Made by a program: the position numbers and the translations under genes. Shown in pieces: positions 47,580-60,399 of a DNA stretch of 64,000 bases; the first letter of the stretch is position 1; the number at the start of each line of letters is the position of its first letter. The stretch is from positions 50,396,040 through 50,460,039 of the forward strand of contig OW388293.1 in the NCBI GenBank assembly GCA_936450465.1, read 5' to 3'. The DNA is from Gibbula magus (Eukaryota > Mollusca > Gastropoda > Trochida > Trochidae). Under the pieces are notes generated by a model, which saw nothing but the letters and a program-made list of their open reading frames with translations, ran no database searches and was not told the DNA's origin.

Positions 47580-49955
47580 CCGAGAGGACTATTGGATTTA
47601 GATTACTACAGCCATTTGGACCATACACCACCCAGTCTTCCTGGGAAAAACTGTACTAACGTGCATATACATTCGTTTACCTTTAATTCGATGCTAAATA
47701 ATTTTTATTTCGAAGTATATTACAGCCACTGTGGCCATGTATCCTCATTCTTAAAACCTGGAACACTTCGCACTAGTAGGCCTACTATCGGTTACCCAAT
47801 AGACGCACGTACTGACATTATACAACAGTGCTCTGATACTACAGGATGCTGTTGAGTTATAACCCAGGAAACAACAGCTTCTTCACCAGACTTCATACTT
47901 TGAAATGTAGCCAATATACATTGGAGCGAGGGGCACAGGAGCGATGAGGTAGGGGAAAGCATTGGTGAGGAGGGGGAGGGGAAGGCATCGAAGAGGGGGG
48001 GGGGGGGGGGTCTACTAATTCCAACACAATTTCAGAATATATTTACCTCTTCACATTGCAATTTATGAATTTTTACTCATATGTACATAAATAAGATTAG
48101 ATACGTAAATGCATCAACGTTGATGACGAGCAAGAACAAAACTGTGCAATTAAAACCTTGGAACATGCAAGTTTTTGCCAAAACGTTAATTAAAATTTCA
48201 ACGTATGGCTCGATGTAAAGGTTTTGGGCATAACATTGTAATTGTAAATACAAGTTTCAATATGAAAACTCATTAGAGGTGAAGCAACATTGAAGTGATA
48301 GATTATTTTTAAATCGATGTAAGAAAAACCTTGAAACAGAACAAAGCTGAATTAGACAAAACATCGTTTGCTAAGACCTGTACTACAATTATTGAAGAAT
48401 TATCTTCGAACAGAGGATTTCAAAATCCCAACAAGATACGGTAGTTAGCTAGGCACGGTGTGAATAGGTAAGAATGCAATTGACAAACATGTGGAGGTGA
48501 TATCAAACGGTCTTATCAACTGTTTTTATCAATCTTCTGGATCGCATTATACTTGAAATCACGTCTTTGTCAGACATTCTTATTTCTCTGAAACCCTATT
48601 TCAATATTTTGACATTAGTCATTATTGTTATGATTGATCGAATATATTAAAACTTATTAAAGGTTTTTCAGAGGCGAAACATAAATCTGTTACAATGCCA
48701 TAAATCACAAACTGGGCTCTTGGACGAGTCTTCATAATATATTCGTAAAAATCACTATTTTATTAAATATTGAAAAGGAAAAAAACAGAGGCTTCTTTTT
48801 AATATATTTCTAAGTGTCTGACTAAATGTAGGCGACTATACAGCAGCACGTTGACCTAATGACCTCATTCTTGAAATGTACCCAGCAATGTGTTAAATAC
48901 AGAAACACAGCAGGTTTTGTGATGACATTTAAAGAGATCTGATTCAGGATGGTAATCATATCAATAACGACAGAGCCTGGTGACGTAGTCGACCCATTAC
49001 CACTCCACCACCAGCCTACACACCAGTCTTCTAGTCTTCTAGTCTTCAAGTCGCCGGACTCGTCATTCTAACGTGTTTATACACTACAATACTCAGTGAT
49101 CCAATTATAGGCTTTGTGTCTTTGCTTCTAACACATTTACATAAGCATGTATTGACTGTTTCTTCTGAAGGACTTAGCGATGCAGCTTCAGTGTGTATTT
49201 GGGTATATAACAGATGTGTTAATGTGTCGTATTAAAGGATGTATATTCTAGTTTTATTACACATTTGCTTTGCAAAGGATGCATTTTTTTTATTCTGAAG
49301 TACATTTGTACTCAGTAACCCTGTATCCATAACACTTTCACTGCAATAAATGACGCGCCACTTGTAAAACAAATTTTACCATGGACAGGTGATGGATTAA
49401 ATTTTTCTAGAGTACTTAATTATGCGATTTTAAGTTCCGTTATCCAGTATCTACAACATTTTACAGCAGTTGTAAAGCCATATAGCATCATATTTGTTAT
49501 AGCTCCGGCGTTTATACTAGTTTAACTTGCACTTTTCAAACCGTTTATAAGCCAGTGAAGAAATACGTTAAGGAATCTATTTCTTAATTATTTTATTCTG
49601 TAGTACTTAATGATGCGATTATACGGTTTTATAATTGTGTCTGTAATATATTTACTTCATCATGGACGAAAACTTTGTTTTCTGAAGTGCTAAGTGATTA
49701 TCAGTTATGTATATTGATACCTACACACTGGCAGTATGTACATTTTGTATTCTGGAATATTGATCATGCAATTAGAAGCTTCGTATATTAATGAATCTCT
49801 AATTCATTTACCTTTACATGTTTTACATAAAAAGATGTACATTCTAGTTTATAACATATTTACTTAAACGCATTAATTTATATTCTGAAGTGTACTTGGT
49901 GATCTACTGCTTTGGTTTAATGTGTGTACTAAATTATGCATTTTCTAGTTCTATA
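47580..49955. other. Intergenic DNA, no gene seen
   Basis: AT-rich. A poly-G tract at ~47994-48010 is the only clear feature. Confidence 0.5.
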
Positions 49956-49959
49956 CTTT

Positions 49960-50140
49960 ACCTAGTCTAACATTTAGCCTCTGAAATGAATTATTTCATA
50001 AAATTTTAAAAAATTTAAAAATAAAATAAAATAAAAAGGAGCCTCTGAGATGTGTTCATTTTAAACTGAGATCAGAGTCTTGTTGTAGACTTGCCTAGGC
50101 GCTTAAAAAATTAAGGGGTCTGGATGACAGACTAGACTTT
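49960..50140. repeat. Interspersed repeat, copy 1
   Basis: Shares ctagtctaacattta, gcctctga, cattttaaac, gtagacttgccta and aaggggtctggatgaca, in order, with 57510-57680. A partial relative lies at ~60260-60390. Confidence 0.6.
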
Positions 50141-50944
50141 TCCATGTATTTTCGTTGTGTATTACTTAGTGGTGTATTGTGTGTACTAAGTTATGATTAT
50201 TCTAGTTCTACAACACTTTATCATGGACGCAATCATCATTGTATATTCGGAAGTACCTTGAGGTTTAGTATTTTAACTAACTGTTTGAGAAGAATTCTAG
50301 AAGTTTGTTTAATAGAAAGACAAGGACATTTTATGGATGATCAACTTCTATATTTCACAATGGCAACGTTTCGGTATAGATCCTTAAATGTGAAGGTGTG
50401 TAAATATTTGTTTGCTAAAGGCCTCATTCGAGGCCTCAAACGAGGTTTTCAAACTGTAACTGTATTAAATATAATTTTCAAGTCGTGATCCCTTATATTG
50501 AAAACTATATGAACTATTGGGTTACAGAAACGTGAAATTGTTATATTGAACGTTTGACCTGGTTTAGTGTTAGCACTTTACCGTTATTTTCATGAAAGTG
50601 GGTGTCCTGAATTTTCATAGACAATTTGTCCCGCAAATACCACTTTCACAAGTATGGATGTATATATGTTACGTTACAACACAGACTTAGAAATAAGTCC
50701 GTGGTTACAGTGAACTAATTATACGTGGCATCCTGCATATACGTTGTTGCTGCTTCCAAATACATATATACTAATCTGTATGACGACAATTATTTCAATT
50801 TGTACATTGACTATTTTAAACATCATAAAAATATATGCCCATGTCAGAATTGGAACAGAAAATCATTTTCTCTTATTCAAGCGTCTTTTTTCGTAATAAT
50901 CTTTACGAGATGGTCTTTATAAATGGAAGAGAACTTTGTTCCAG

Positions 50945-51003
50945 CGTCGTTATCCCGTCGTTATCCCGTCGTTATCCCGTCGTTATCCTGTCGTTATCCC
51001 GTC
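50945..51003. repeat. 11-bp tandem repeat, cgttatcccgt
   Basis: Five to six head-to-tail copies. Confidence 0.9.
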
Positions 51004-51325
51004 CTTATCCACTAAAAGATATATCAATTAAAGGTTTTCTTCTCAGTATTTACCTTTCAGAGAAATGAATGTAATAATATGCATTTATAAAGTTTTTATA
51101 ATCATTCCATAACAGGGTTGTCAGAAGGCTTTATCTTTACGTATTCTTTTCTATTCTATAACGAGTTGACGGCTTAAAATGTACCATGGACCGAACAAGA
51201 AGATATACGCAAGAACCTAATATTAACGTCTTCACTCACAGAACTCTTTAAAAATGCTAACGTAATTCCACTTGTTCAGACGTCTTTATTTTCAGAGATG
51301 ATGTGTGTCGTCATCATCGAATTGC

Positions 51326-51575
51326 CAACATCTGAACATCTGATATTGACAACATCTGAACTTGACATCTGATATTGACAACATCTGTACTTGTCAACAT
51401 CTGTACTTGTCAACATCTGAACATGACAACATCTGTGCTTGACAACATCTGATATTGACAACATCTGAACTTGACAACATCTGATATTGACAACATCTGA
51501 ACTGGACAACATCTGTGCTTGACAACATCTGATATTGACAACATCTGTGCTTGACAACATCTGAACATAACATCT
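51326..51575. repeat. ~16-bp tandem repeat, acatctgatattgaca
   Basis: About 15 copies with alternation of gatattgac, gaacttgac and tgcttgac. The minus-strand ORFs across it are products of the repeat. Confidence 0.9.
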
Positions 51576-51679
51576 GAAGCACGATTGGACAGCTCCGGAG
51601 GTTTACACCAAGCAGAACACCTTGAATGGGATACTGACTAGTATAACCTGGGGATGGTGAAGACAACATCAAGATAGTC

Positions 51680-52230
51680 TCAACCTTCTGTCTATTGAGG
51701 ACTACCAGAAGAACACAGATTTTTAATTTAAATCAATTATCAATTACGTTGCTGTTGATTATGCACCTATTTGCATTAAGATAAAAATGATAATACGATG
51801 TATGTGCATGTACACATTAATAATCTCGTTTTGTTACAAAATCATCAATCAAATATCGGAATTTGTAACAAAAATAAACCGTGTATCTAGGTTCATTAAA
51901 AAACCTATCTGTTATTTTAACTATATGCAGCGGAGATATAATATAAAAACACTGACCAGCATTCTGTTGCTGGAACTGCACTCTATTGTGACGATTTGAT
52001 TTAAATAAGCTTATACTAAGAGAACTATCACACCACCCGGAACAGTCTTGGTGTTTCCACCCTTTAACGTTTCAAAAATTATCCATTGGATTTATAAATA
52101 TACAGTTTGCCTGAAATCAATAGATTTTGAAAGTGTTTTATAGATATTAACTTTACTTACGGAAATAGTGGGTGCCGATTTACATTGCAAACGATTTATA
52201 TATAATAATGAATGATACAGATGTTTAACT
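51680..52230. other. Intergenic DNA, nothing recognised
   Basis: AT-rich with no gene or repeat identified. Confidence 0.5.
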
Positions 52231-52235
52231 CATCT

Positions 52236-52640
52236 GGCCTGAAAGCCGATTGGCTTATGGCATTGCATGACGTTCGTCCATCCGTCCATCAGTAAACCTT
52301 TCGCTTTTTCGACTCATTCTCAAGGACCAGTGACTCTAGAGAGCTGACATTTATGTACATATTCCTCGACCAATGGGGATTCTAAATTGTATGTTTAATT
52401 ACCCCAAAAATATTTTCATCTTTTTCTCCAGTACGTATAGCTCCATTTTCTTCCAACTGAGGTTATTCCCTTCAGATGTCCGATCCTCATTCCGAAGAGA
52501 ATGGATTGCTCTAGAATTCAATGGGGATTTTAAATTGTAGATTTGCTGTTACTGTGATCTCAAATATGGGTCATAGGGTCATAGGGTCATAGGGTCATAT
52601 GGGTCAATATTCCAAATTCAGATTCACTGAACAAGAAATG
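52236..52640 (-). repeat. Tandem-core interspersed repeat fragment, minus orientation
   Basis: Starts cgttcgtccatccgtccatc (the inverse of the GGAC tract of related copies), followed by actctagagagctgac and attctaaattgta themes. A gggtcatagggtcat triplication lies near 52578. Confidence 0.5.
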
Positions 52641-53002
52641 ATTGACGTGTGTAAATGTAGGCCTAGATGCACAATTCATGCGGAATTTTTTAAAACGTGC
52701 ACTTGTTACTCGCTGTTTATTTAAGATGTTGACCCAGAAGTCTCTTCAACAACTCTCCATTGTGATGAAAAAGACAAGAGTCAATGCCGGTGTTGGTTAG
52801 AACCCCAGACCATTTTATTGTGATATTGTCACGTGACTAGACAAAGGCGTAGATTTACATGAACATTTCTCATTGGAAATCTAAACTTTCCAAATGTGTC
52901 AAAGTGTATCGGTTTGTTCACTTCTCTAGACTTGGACTTGCTAGTTTCAATCTTGATTTCCATTCCAGATTGAATGTTTTCCTCTCCAGATTTCACATAG
53001 CA

Positions 53003-53446
53003 GCCTAGACTAGCAGCAGTCTGATTAAAATCGATCATGTTCCGAGGAATAAAATTTGCAAAATAATATATCTACCGGGATACGAACAGGTTCTGTAGAT
53101 TCCTCGCCACAAGGTCTGATAACATCCCGTATAGGCGTGTGTTCCGAACCAGTTCAGCGCAGCCAAAGCCCAGTCAAATAGTTGATCAATCATATCATAG
53201 TTTTTTAAAAAGGATAGCTGTTTGGAGTTATCTGCCCCTAGCTTCTCGCACCGAAAGCTTTTTTTGGACGTCTTGTTATTGGTTTACTGAATTGCGTCAG
53301 AACAGGGGAGTCAACGGGCTGTTACCAGACGGTTTGGCGTGGAAACCTCCGAACGATATGAGTTCGTTTCCCGGTAGATGCACTATTTTGCACATTTTTC
53401 CCGCGGAATACCGTCGGTTTTAATCAGACTGAGACTAGCAGGATAT
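53003..53446. mobile_element. MITE with ~80-bp terminal inverted repeats
   Basis: The left arm (ctagactagcagcagtctga through gcaaaataatatatctaccg) and right arm (cggtagatgcactattttgc through agactgagactagcagg) are inverse relatives. Same family as 5820-6275. No coding capacity. Confidence 0.65.
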
Positions 53447-53479
53447 ACCTTTCGATTTATATTCCAGATTTAACATCTA

Positions 53480-53738
53480 CTGTAGAAAAGCTTTGGAATG
53501 AAATCGTTTGCTTGTTCTGTCCCTCTACCCTGGAACTCTCTACCTTTTACCATTAAATCAGCATCATACTTTGCTTCTTCGCAACGCATGCTGAAGACCC
53601 ACTTGTTTGCAGAATACCACAACTAACTATTGTCTTTCCTCCTTGTACATATGTACTGTGATTTGTTACCGCTTTGAGCATGTGCCTTGTACATTGAAAG
53701 GGCGCCTTATAAATGCACTTTTATTTATTATTGTTATG
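53480..53738 (+). mobile_element. 3' end of a truncated LINE
   Basis: ORF tail FGMKSFACSVPLPWNSLPF continuing to MLKTHLFAEYHN and a stop at 53626, then a short 3' UTR ending cttataaatgcacttttatt. The WNSLP ... LKTHLF pattern is the familiar C-terminus of CR1/L2/RTE-like reverse transcriptases. Confidence 0.7.
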
Positions 53739-53739
53739 T

Positions 53740-54170
53740 AGAGTTGACACATTTTTTCAGACTAACAAGATTTCATTTTCGATTTATATTCCAGATTGAA
53801 CATCGACTGGACACTTGACATATTTGAGCAAGATTTCCTTTTCGATTTTTATTCCAGATTAAAAATCTAATGAGACTTGACACATTTGTTCAGATCGGCA
53901 AGATTTCCTTTTCGAGTTCTATTCCAGATTGAACATCTACTTGACTCTACAGTAGATGTTCAATCTGGAATAACATTCGAAAATGAAATCTTGCTCAAAT
54001 GTGTCAACTCTACGGAAGTCAGGTCAGTTGACACATTGTTCAGAACGGCAAGATTTCCTTTTCGATTGTTATTAAGATGAACATCTACTTTAGACTTGAC
54101 ACATTTGTTCAGATCGGCAAGATCTGCTTTTCGATTGTTATTCCAGAGAGCATCTACTGGAGACACATTT
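53740..54170. repeat. ~65-bp repeat cluster with one inverted unit
   Basis: Five direct copies of a unit running gacacatttgttcagat, cggcaagatttccttttcga and attccagattgaacatcta (starting near 53754, 53814, 53876, 54028 and 54096) and one inverse copy at ~53949-54015. Parts of the unit also occur at ~52880-52990 and ~53450, either side of the MITE and LINE insertions. Confidence 0.65.
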
Positions 54171-54179
54171 TCCTAGACT

Positions 54180-57100
54180 TGATTGGTCTAACTGATGATT
54201 TATGAGATGTGAGAAGGACATGAGTGTTATATGGCGGAGGCGGGGGACATATCGTTGTTATCAGCGTGGATTTACAGAGGTGCTCAGCTCAAGGACCCGG
54301 TCAGTGGGGGAGAGACAGCCAGTAGACACCTGTCATCCAGACCTCCAGTTGTTAGTTGTAAAATGTCCACGAGTGTTTACCTTGTGTCACGGACGCCATC
54401 TTGATTTACAGCGACATGAGGTAACGTGTTGTGTCCTCTGCTTCTTGTATGACCCATTATTAGGTTGTGTCTCGCCGTATACGTCTATTTTTGCTCGGTC
54501 TGTCCTGGTATCACAATCTAATTTTCATCTGATTAACGATGGTACAGTCTGGGGTCAAACGTTTTTGCCCCACACTGAGATTTCCCATATACTTACATGT
54601 TAATTTACCTTTGCAAGAATATGTTTCATATTAAGTTTGAGTCAAATTGTTGTAAAAGTTAACAAACATGTTTAAAATTATGTTCGCCGTGCATCTATAA
54701 TTCCGTTCATCTCTATGTTGATCACTCATCTAATGACATCTGACTGACGAACGTATATACTAGTTCATGTACAAAATTACCATTGGCCGCCATGTTAAAC
54801 TTTGGCGTAAGACATGTATGCTTTCCTTTTTTAAGACAATTTGTTTACACTCAACGGAAACTAACATGGGAATTATGTGTATGTAGCTGAAGTGATTTCC
54901 CATCGTCTGGTAAATGTTTGATAACCATTTTACAGACAGTTTAATCATGGAAATTATTCTTGCAACGGTTATTTAACATGTAAGTCTATTGGAAATGCTA
55001 GGGTGGGAAAACACTTTTGGTTCCTGTTTGTAGCTACACCCGTTCTCATCAGTGTAAAGTAACGTTCGGGTTGTCTCCTGTCGTATGGCTGTCAGGTTGG
55101 GATTCGAGGGCTAGTTTTCATCTAAAATGAGCACACGGAATGGCCTTGGAATGCGCAGGTCCTGTCCTCATTTAGGCAACATGTGCAATGTTAAACTATG
55201 GCACTAATGTTTCCTTGTTTATGCAATGACAAACAGGTTTTGAGGTTCATATGTGTTTTAAGATATATATAAAATATTTCTCTCGGCTTGTTACAGTCTA
55301 TAGTGGAAAGATTTAATTTTGGAAGGTTGCTGGACATTTCAACCTGACGCAGAGTTTGATGTGTTCTCAGACGTATTAGCCGCCATGTTGTCTCTTGCTG
55401 TTATGCGGTATGGTGGGGAGACAACGGGATACTATCCTGCAAGGAATTGGGTCGCTATTTGTTCGACAACTGCTGCATTGAAGATGTTGAAAAAATCTCA
55501 GATTGCTCATTGCCCCTCTATTTCACGTCCCCTCACCCGCCTGCTCCTCTCCCCTTCCGCAATGCGACCTTCTGCAAACACGTCCCGTGCTCATGGAGAC
55601 AGGATGCCACTGCAACAGGCACAGTGGACCAACCGCGGGAACCTAAGACAAATATTTTGCACCTAAATATTTGAGCGGATTTGTCGGACTTTGAATAAAC
55701 AAAATAGGGTTGCGAGAGAGCACGGTCTGTGCTGCGTATTGGACACGTTTGCATGCACAGTTGCTGCTTGTGACTGATTCTCATTCTTGACGTGGGGACG
55801 AGATATTGAGGTGAACTCAACATTGATGTAACCAGGCTCACCGAGTAGTCAAATTAACACGACTAACACTGAAACCATGGGCAATTATTTGATGCTTCTA
55901 ACTGTCGTTAATTCAACCTGTACAGGAAGGTTAGCACAACGTCAATGAGTCCGACCTTGACTGAACTAACGAAACATCGTCACTTGACAAACATCAGTTT
56001 CCTGTCACTGTTGATATTTCGTGAAATGGGAAGTTGATATTTCAGCGGATCATCTATTGCACTTGCGTCATAAAATAATGTGATAAACATGAACCTTTAC
56101 ATTAAAACATCATTTGTTGCCCAAGAGTAATCATCATGTCAAGAAAGGTATTTTGTGACAAATTCACGAAGTTACGCTGGTTTAACATGTGTGTTGTACG
56201 TGACAAACGTGGTCTCCTAACTACACTGGAAACGCTGACATTAATGGTGAGTAAGACTCATTATATAAAATAATAATTTAAAAAATACCATTTACAACCT
56301 TGTTACAGTGTAACCCAGAAACATATTAAACATAAGTATACACCAATATAGCATGTAGGAGTATATACACAGTCCTAACGAAATCAATAGCCAGTAGTGT
56401 TTTGTCAAGTAATAAAAACAAGGGCGGAGTAAAACACTATCCTTGACGAACGCCCACTGTTGACATGGACACAGTAAATTTGAGACGAATGTGATTCCTT
56501 TACAGTAAATTCTCATTAATAAAGCAGAAGCCTGAGGAAAAAGATACATGTGTGTATTAATTGGTAATATTTTGTGGTGTATATGATACATATGGTGTAT
56601 ATTTGAAACGAAATCCTAACTTTATGGACAAATATGTTTTTGATTAGAATCAGGTTTTTTCCATATGATAAATGTTTAATTCGATATGGCTGTGGCATAA
56701 ATAATTTAACTGATGGATATAACGAGCATCTGGAAGTTTGTGTAAACGAAAACAGTATATTGAAATATTAATATCCAGAATGTTAAATGTTTATTTGAAA
56801 TACCAACGAGAACGAGTGTTCGAAGGAAAACAGCATTTATCGACATAATTCTGATATATCTCAAATTTCATAATCATTGACGTAGTTATTGACTGATTTA
56901 TATCTAAGCTAAAACAAATGACTTCCCACGGCAAAATTTTCAAGGCTGTCAAAATATATCAGTACATTATAACTGATAAGCTCCAAAAATGTATATTTCA
57001 CTCTAGACACTGATTAATGCAAACTGTTCACTATTGGCTTGTAAAGCTCTAAACAATGCCCTGTCAGACAACGCTAACTGGAGTTCGATGCCTAGATTTA

Positions 57101-57505
57101 TTACTTTTATTTGTTTAAAATCGTTGATATGTCTATACAAAACAATATGCATTGTGGGTATCTCGATTGTTCCTATGACGTCATAGGCATTGAGAACAAT
57201 GGGTAGCCTTCCCCCCATGTAGCCGAGCCCGCGTCTTGCCCAGGTGCCTGTAAACTGGCTTTCTCTCCCCACTCGCATCTGTGGAATGTACAGTTTCCCA
57301 TTTACGACTATTGTTCGGTGTGAGAGAACGATGTATATCGCAGTTTGGCAGAACTTAGCTCGAAATATTGGGACCCGACACGCAATGCCACAACTAATGG
57401 CTACTTGCTTGTGAGAATAGCCACCGGTTCGCTATGCTGGGAAGCTAGACTGTCTTTATAGTCTTCTTTTTATATATTTCCTGAACATATAACTGAGACT
57501 GGCAC
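54180..57505. other. Intergenic DNA, no gene recognised
   Basis: Open frames up to 133 codons (54202-54603) show no domain or splice context. No clear repeat. Confidence 0.45.
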
Positions 57506-57509
57506 ATTG

Positions 57510-57680
57510 TCCCTAGTCTAACATTTAGACTCTTTTGTTAAATTTCAAAATTTGAACAAATTGAAAATAAAATGAAAAGAAGCCTCTGAAATGTCTTCAT
57601 TTTAAACAGAGCTCTGTATTTTGGTTGTAGACTTGCCTAATCTGTTTAAAAATTAAGGGGTCTGGATGACAAACTACATT
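57510..57680. repeat. Interspersed repeat, copy 2
   Basis: Same ordered blocks as 49960-50140. Confidence 0.6.
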
Positions 57681-58739
57681 AATTGTTCCTGGAACACCTT
57701 TGATTTTTTACAACGTTTTGAAACCTTTTGACATTTTTTTAAATCTCGAAGAGGAGTATCTCTCCGTGACACTATTTTATGTGAATGAAGTAAAGAGGAA
57801 ATAATAATCCATGTTATATAGAGGGTGGCATTTGATACATTCATGGAACAAAACAAATTCATACGAATACATGTAATGCTATCCAATTCTATAAACTCCC
57901 AATGACATTTCCTTCTAAAATGTGTACTGCAAGATGCCATAATAATAACTACCAGTGAATCATTCATCTTTACCAAAATGATTTCACCACTTCGTGTCCC
58001 CTTTAACCCTATCAAATGTCCCATGAGTGTATTGTAGCAGCCTTGTATACACTGGGTTTCATTTTCAAAATTGAATATTTGAAATAACATAAACATGCAA
58101 GTTAATAAAAAAAAGAAAGCTTTTAACTAACTCAAAAAAGAATTGACCAAATATTTTTACTAAAATATGGTGACATTGTACTGTAACTTTTATTGCTATA
58201 AGTGAGTATATTATTATATTGATCAGTATTTAGGAAAGACACCTTTGACAATGGCGATTTTTAGGTTTTTAGCCATTTTTGGAATTTTGAATAAGCCATT
58301 ACCCTTTGCAGCAATGGTAAAATTTCAAATTTTAATGGGCCATTTTCTTATTCAGTGTACCCAATCCCTGATTTATGTTTTGATTAATTCTACGGCCGTA
58401 ATCAAGTCTAGTCGCAGCCCCACCTAGTGTCGGCAAAGAACATTAGCCTCGTTTACAGTTATAATGGCCATTTGAAGGGGCTGAGGTGGAGAACGTGCAT
58501 GAATGAACGAGGGAAACAATTACGTTTTCTAAAAGTATATTTGTACTACGGTTAATTGCTTCATCGAGATTGTAACTTGTTTTCGTTAATTAAGAAAGTT
58601 GGTAATGTATGTTTTTCATGATGTAAACTGACAAATATTTGTCAATAAAAATGTTTTTAAATTGCTCTGTAGCTACGCCTTAGATAAGAACATTTCAAAG
58701 TTGGAAATTAAAATTTTCCAAAAGAGGGTTAACAAATTT

Positions 58740-59050
58740 ACAGTTTATATGTATAATCCGCATTGGCCATCGGGTCTACACCAAAAATTTCAGTTTTACA
58801 GACGGTTCAAGGCGGCCTTACTAGGAGCCAAGGGGTCACCAATTCTACATTTATAATCCATACTGACCAAGATCATGCACAGAAGAATGCAGCTTTCTTA
58901 GGCATTGGCATTTCAGCGTCTTATACCAGGGCTTTTGGTTCTTGAAGACACGAAGACACGTGTGCGGCCCTAATAAGTGACCAAATTTACGATTTATAAT
59001 CCCTATTGCGATTGTGAACAAGATTTTCGGTCTCTCTGGCAAAAGGTTCT
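58740..59050 (+). repeat. Tandem-core interspersed repeat fragment
   Basis: Themes cattggccatc, caccaattctacatttataat and cagctttctta match the copies at 10955 and 21290. Confidence 0.4.
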
Positions 59051-59078
59051 TGGGTAGTCGAAAATGCGGACCCCTCTC

Positions 59079-59480
59079 CACCCTCTCTCTCCCATCCAAC
59101 CCCCTCCCTTCCCGCCCCCTCTCCAAACTATCTTTCCACCTTATCCTCCCCCCCCCCCCCCCCCCCCCCCCTCCCTCTCCAAACTCTCTCTACCGTAGCC
59201 CCCTCTCTGCCCCCTCCCTCTCAAAACTCTCTCTCTACCTTAGCCCCCTCCCTCTCCAAACTCTCTCTTTACCTTAGCAACCCCCCCCCCCCCCCCCCCC
59301 CCCCCCCCACCTCCCTCTCAAAGCTCTCTCTACCGTAGCCCCCTCTCTGCCCCCTCCCTCTCCAAACTCTCTCTCTACCTTAGCCCCCTCCCTCTCCAAA
59401 CTCTCTCTCTCTACCTTAGAGAACCCCCCCCCCCCCCCCCCCCCCTCCCTCTCAAAACTCTCTCTCTACCTAAGCCCCCT
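59079..59480. repeat. C/T-rich repeats with three long poly-C tracts
   Basis: Repeated blocks ccctccctctccaaactctc and taccttagccccctc, broken by C runs at ~59149-59170, ~59281-59308 and ~59426-59445. Such runs are prone to assembly and length error. Confidence 0.9.
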
Positions 59481-59489
59481 CTTCATCGG

Positions 59490-60040
59490 ACGCACAGGCA
59501 CAGCTCTACCACCTTCACACATCAGCTTATTAACGCCTAACGAGCTTACTTATTCGAGGTAAAAACCTTCAGCGGCTGTGTAAACACTCACAGGGAGTTT
59601 GAAATACTCATAGGCAATATGTAAATATAGTAGAAATAGGCAAGGTCGCTAAAATTCTTCTTGACTACATATACCTGAATGTTTGGAAATGCTGGGAGGT
59701 TTTGAGACGTTTCATTGACCAGACATACTAACATAGGTTTAGGATGTATAAACGCTAAACGCTTGTTAAAAGGTAAAATTGGACTGATTTTTATATATAT
59801 TCAAAGTGGACGGTTGGAAATGTTAAGATAGGTTATGTTAAGGTGGGCGATTGTTCAGATGGTTAAGATTGATCAAATAGTTAAAGGTGTTAAAATAGTT
59901 AACATATGTTAAGATAGTTAAACTGGACTGCTTTTCTTATGATGGTGTTTGCCGTGAAAGGTTATTTTGTAGGTGTTAAGATTTAAGAAATGTAGATGTT
60001 CAAGAATATTGTCCAGTGTAACACAGACGTCGAGTGTTCG
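59490..60040. other. Intergenic DNA, nothing recognised
   Basis: Short gttaagatag-type echoes near 59820-59930 only. Confidence 0.4.
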
Positions 60041-60170
60041 ATATGCTGGCCTCTCACTCCAAAAGAACCAGGTTCGAATCCCGCTAGAGGCACCACTGGT
60101 GTTGATGGATCTACGAAAAGCGTGACAGCTGTGTCTAAAGTACAATTCCTTGTAAGAAAATGTGTTCTAT
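60025..60170 (+). mobile_element. tRNA-headed SINE-like repeat
   Basis: Contains gctggcctctcactccaaaa and a consensus B box ggttcgaatcc at 60071-60081. It matches the head of the older repeat around 9907-9985. It does not fold as a normal tRNA by eye, so it is called a SINE head rather than a tRNA gene. Confidence 0.5.
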
Positions 60171-60399
60171 CCGGCCGAGCAAGTGACATGATAGACTAAC
60201 ATTAAGTCTCAGAAATATTTTTTTGTCACGAAAACACCACTTTACAAACAATTCAAATATATATACAAAATGGAGCCCTAAAGATGCCTTAATTTCTGAG
60301 TAATCTAGACTTGCTATAAATTTCTAGACTGGTTTGGTCGTCAATTGAATATTTTGCACTAGGGTCTGGATGACATACTAGTGACTTGACAGATATTTG

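Noticed and set aside
51276..51672. Minus-strand ORFs of ~90 codons with CCQ repeats
   Set aside because: Products of the ~16-bp tandem repeat.
54202..54603. 133-codon plus-strand ORF
   Set aside because: No recognisable domain, repeat-free but isolated, and of a length expected by chance in this much sequence.
57674..58096. 140-codon minus-strand ORF
   Set aside because: No domain recognised, its composition resembles random AT-rich DNA, and it abuts an interspersed repeat.
60046..60095. Possible tRNA gene with a consensus B box
   Set aside because: No clear acceptor stem or cloverleaf by eye, and the same head occurs in a dispersed repeat near 9907.
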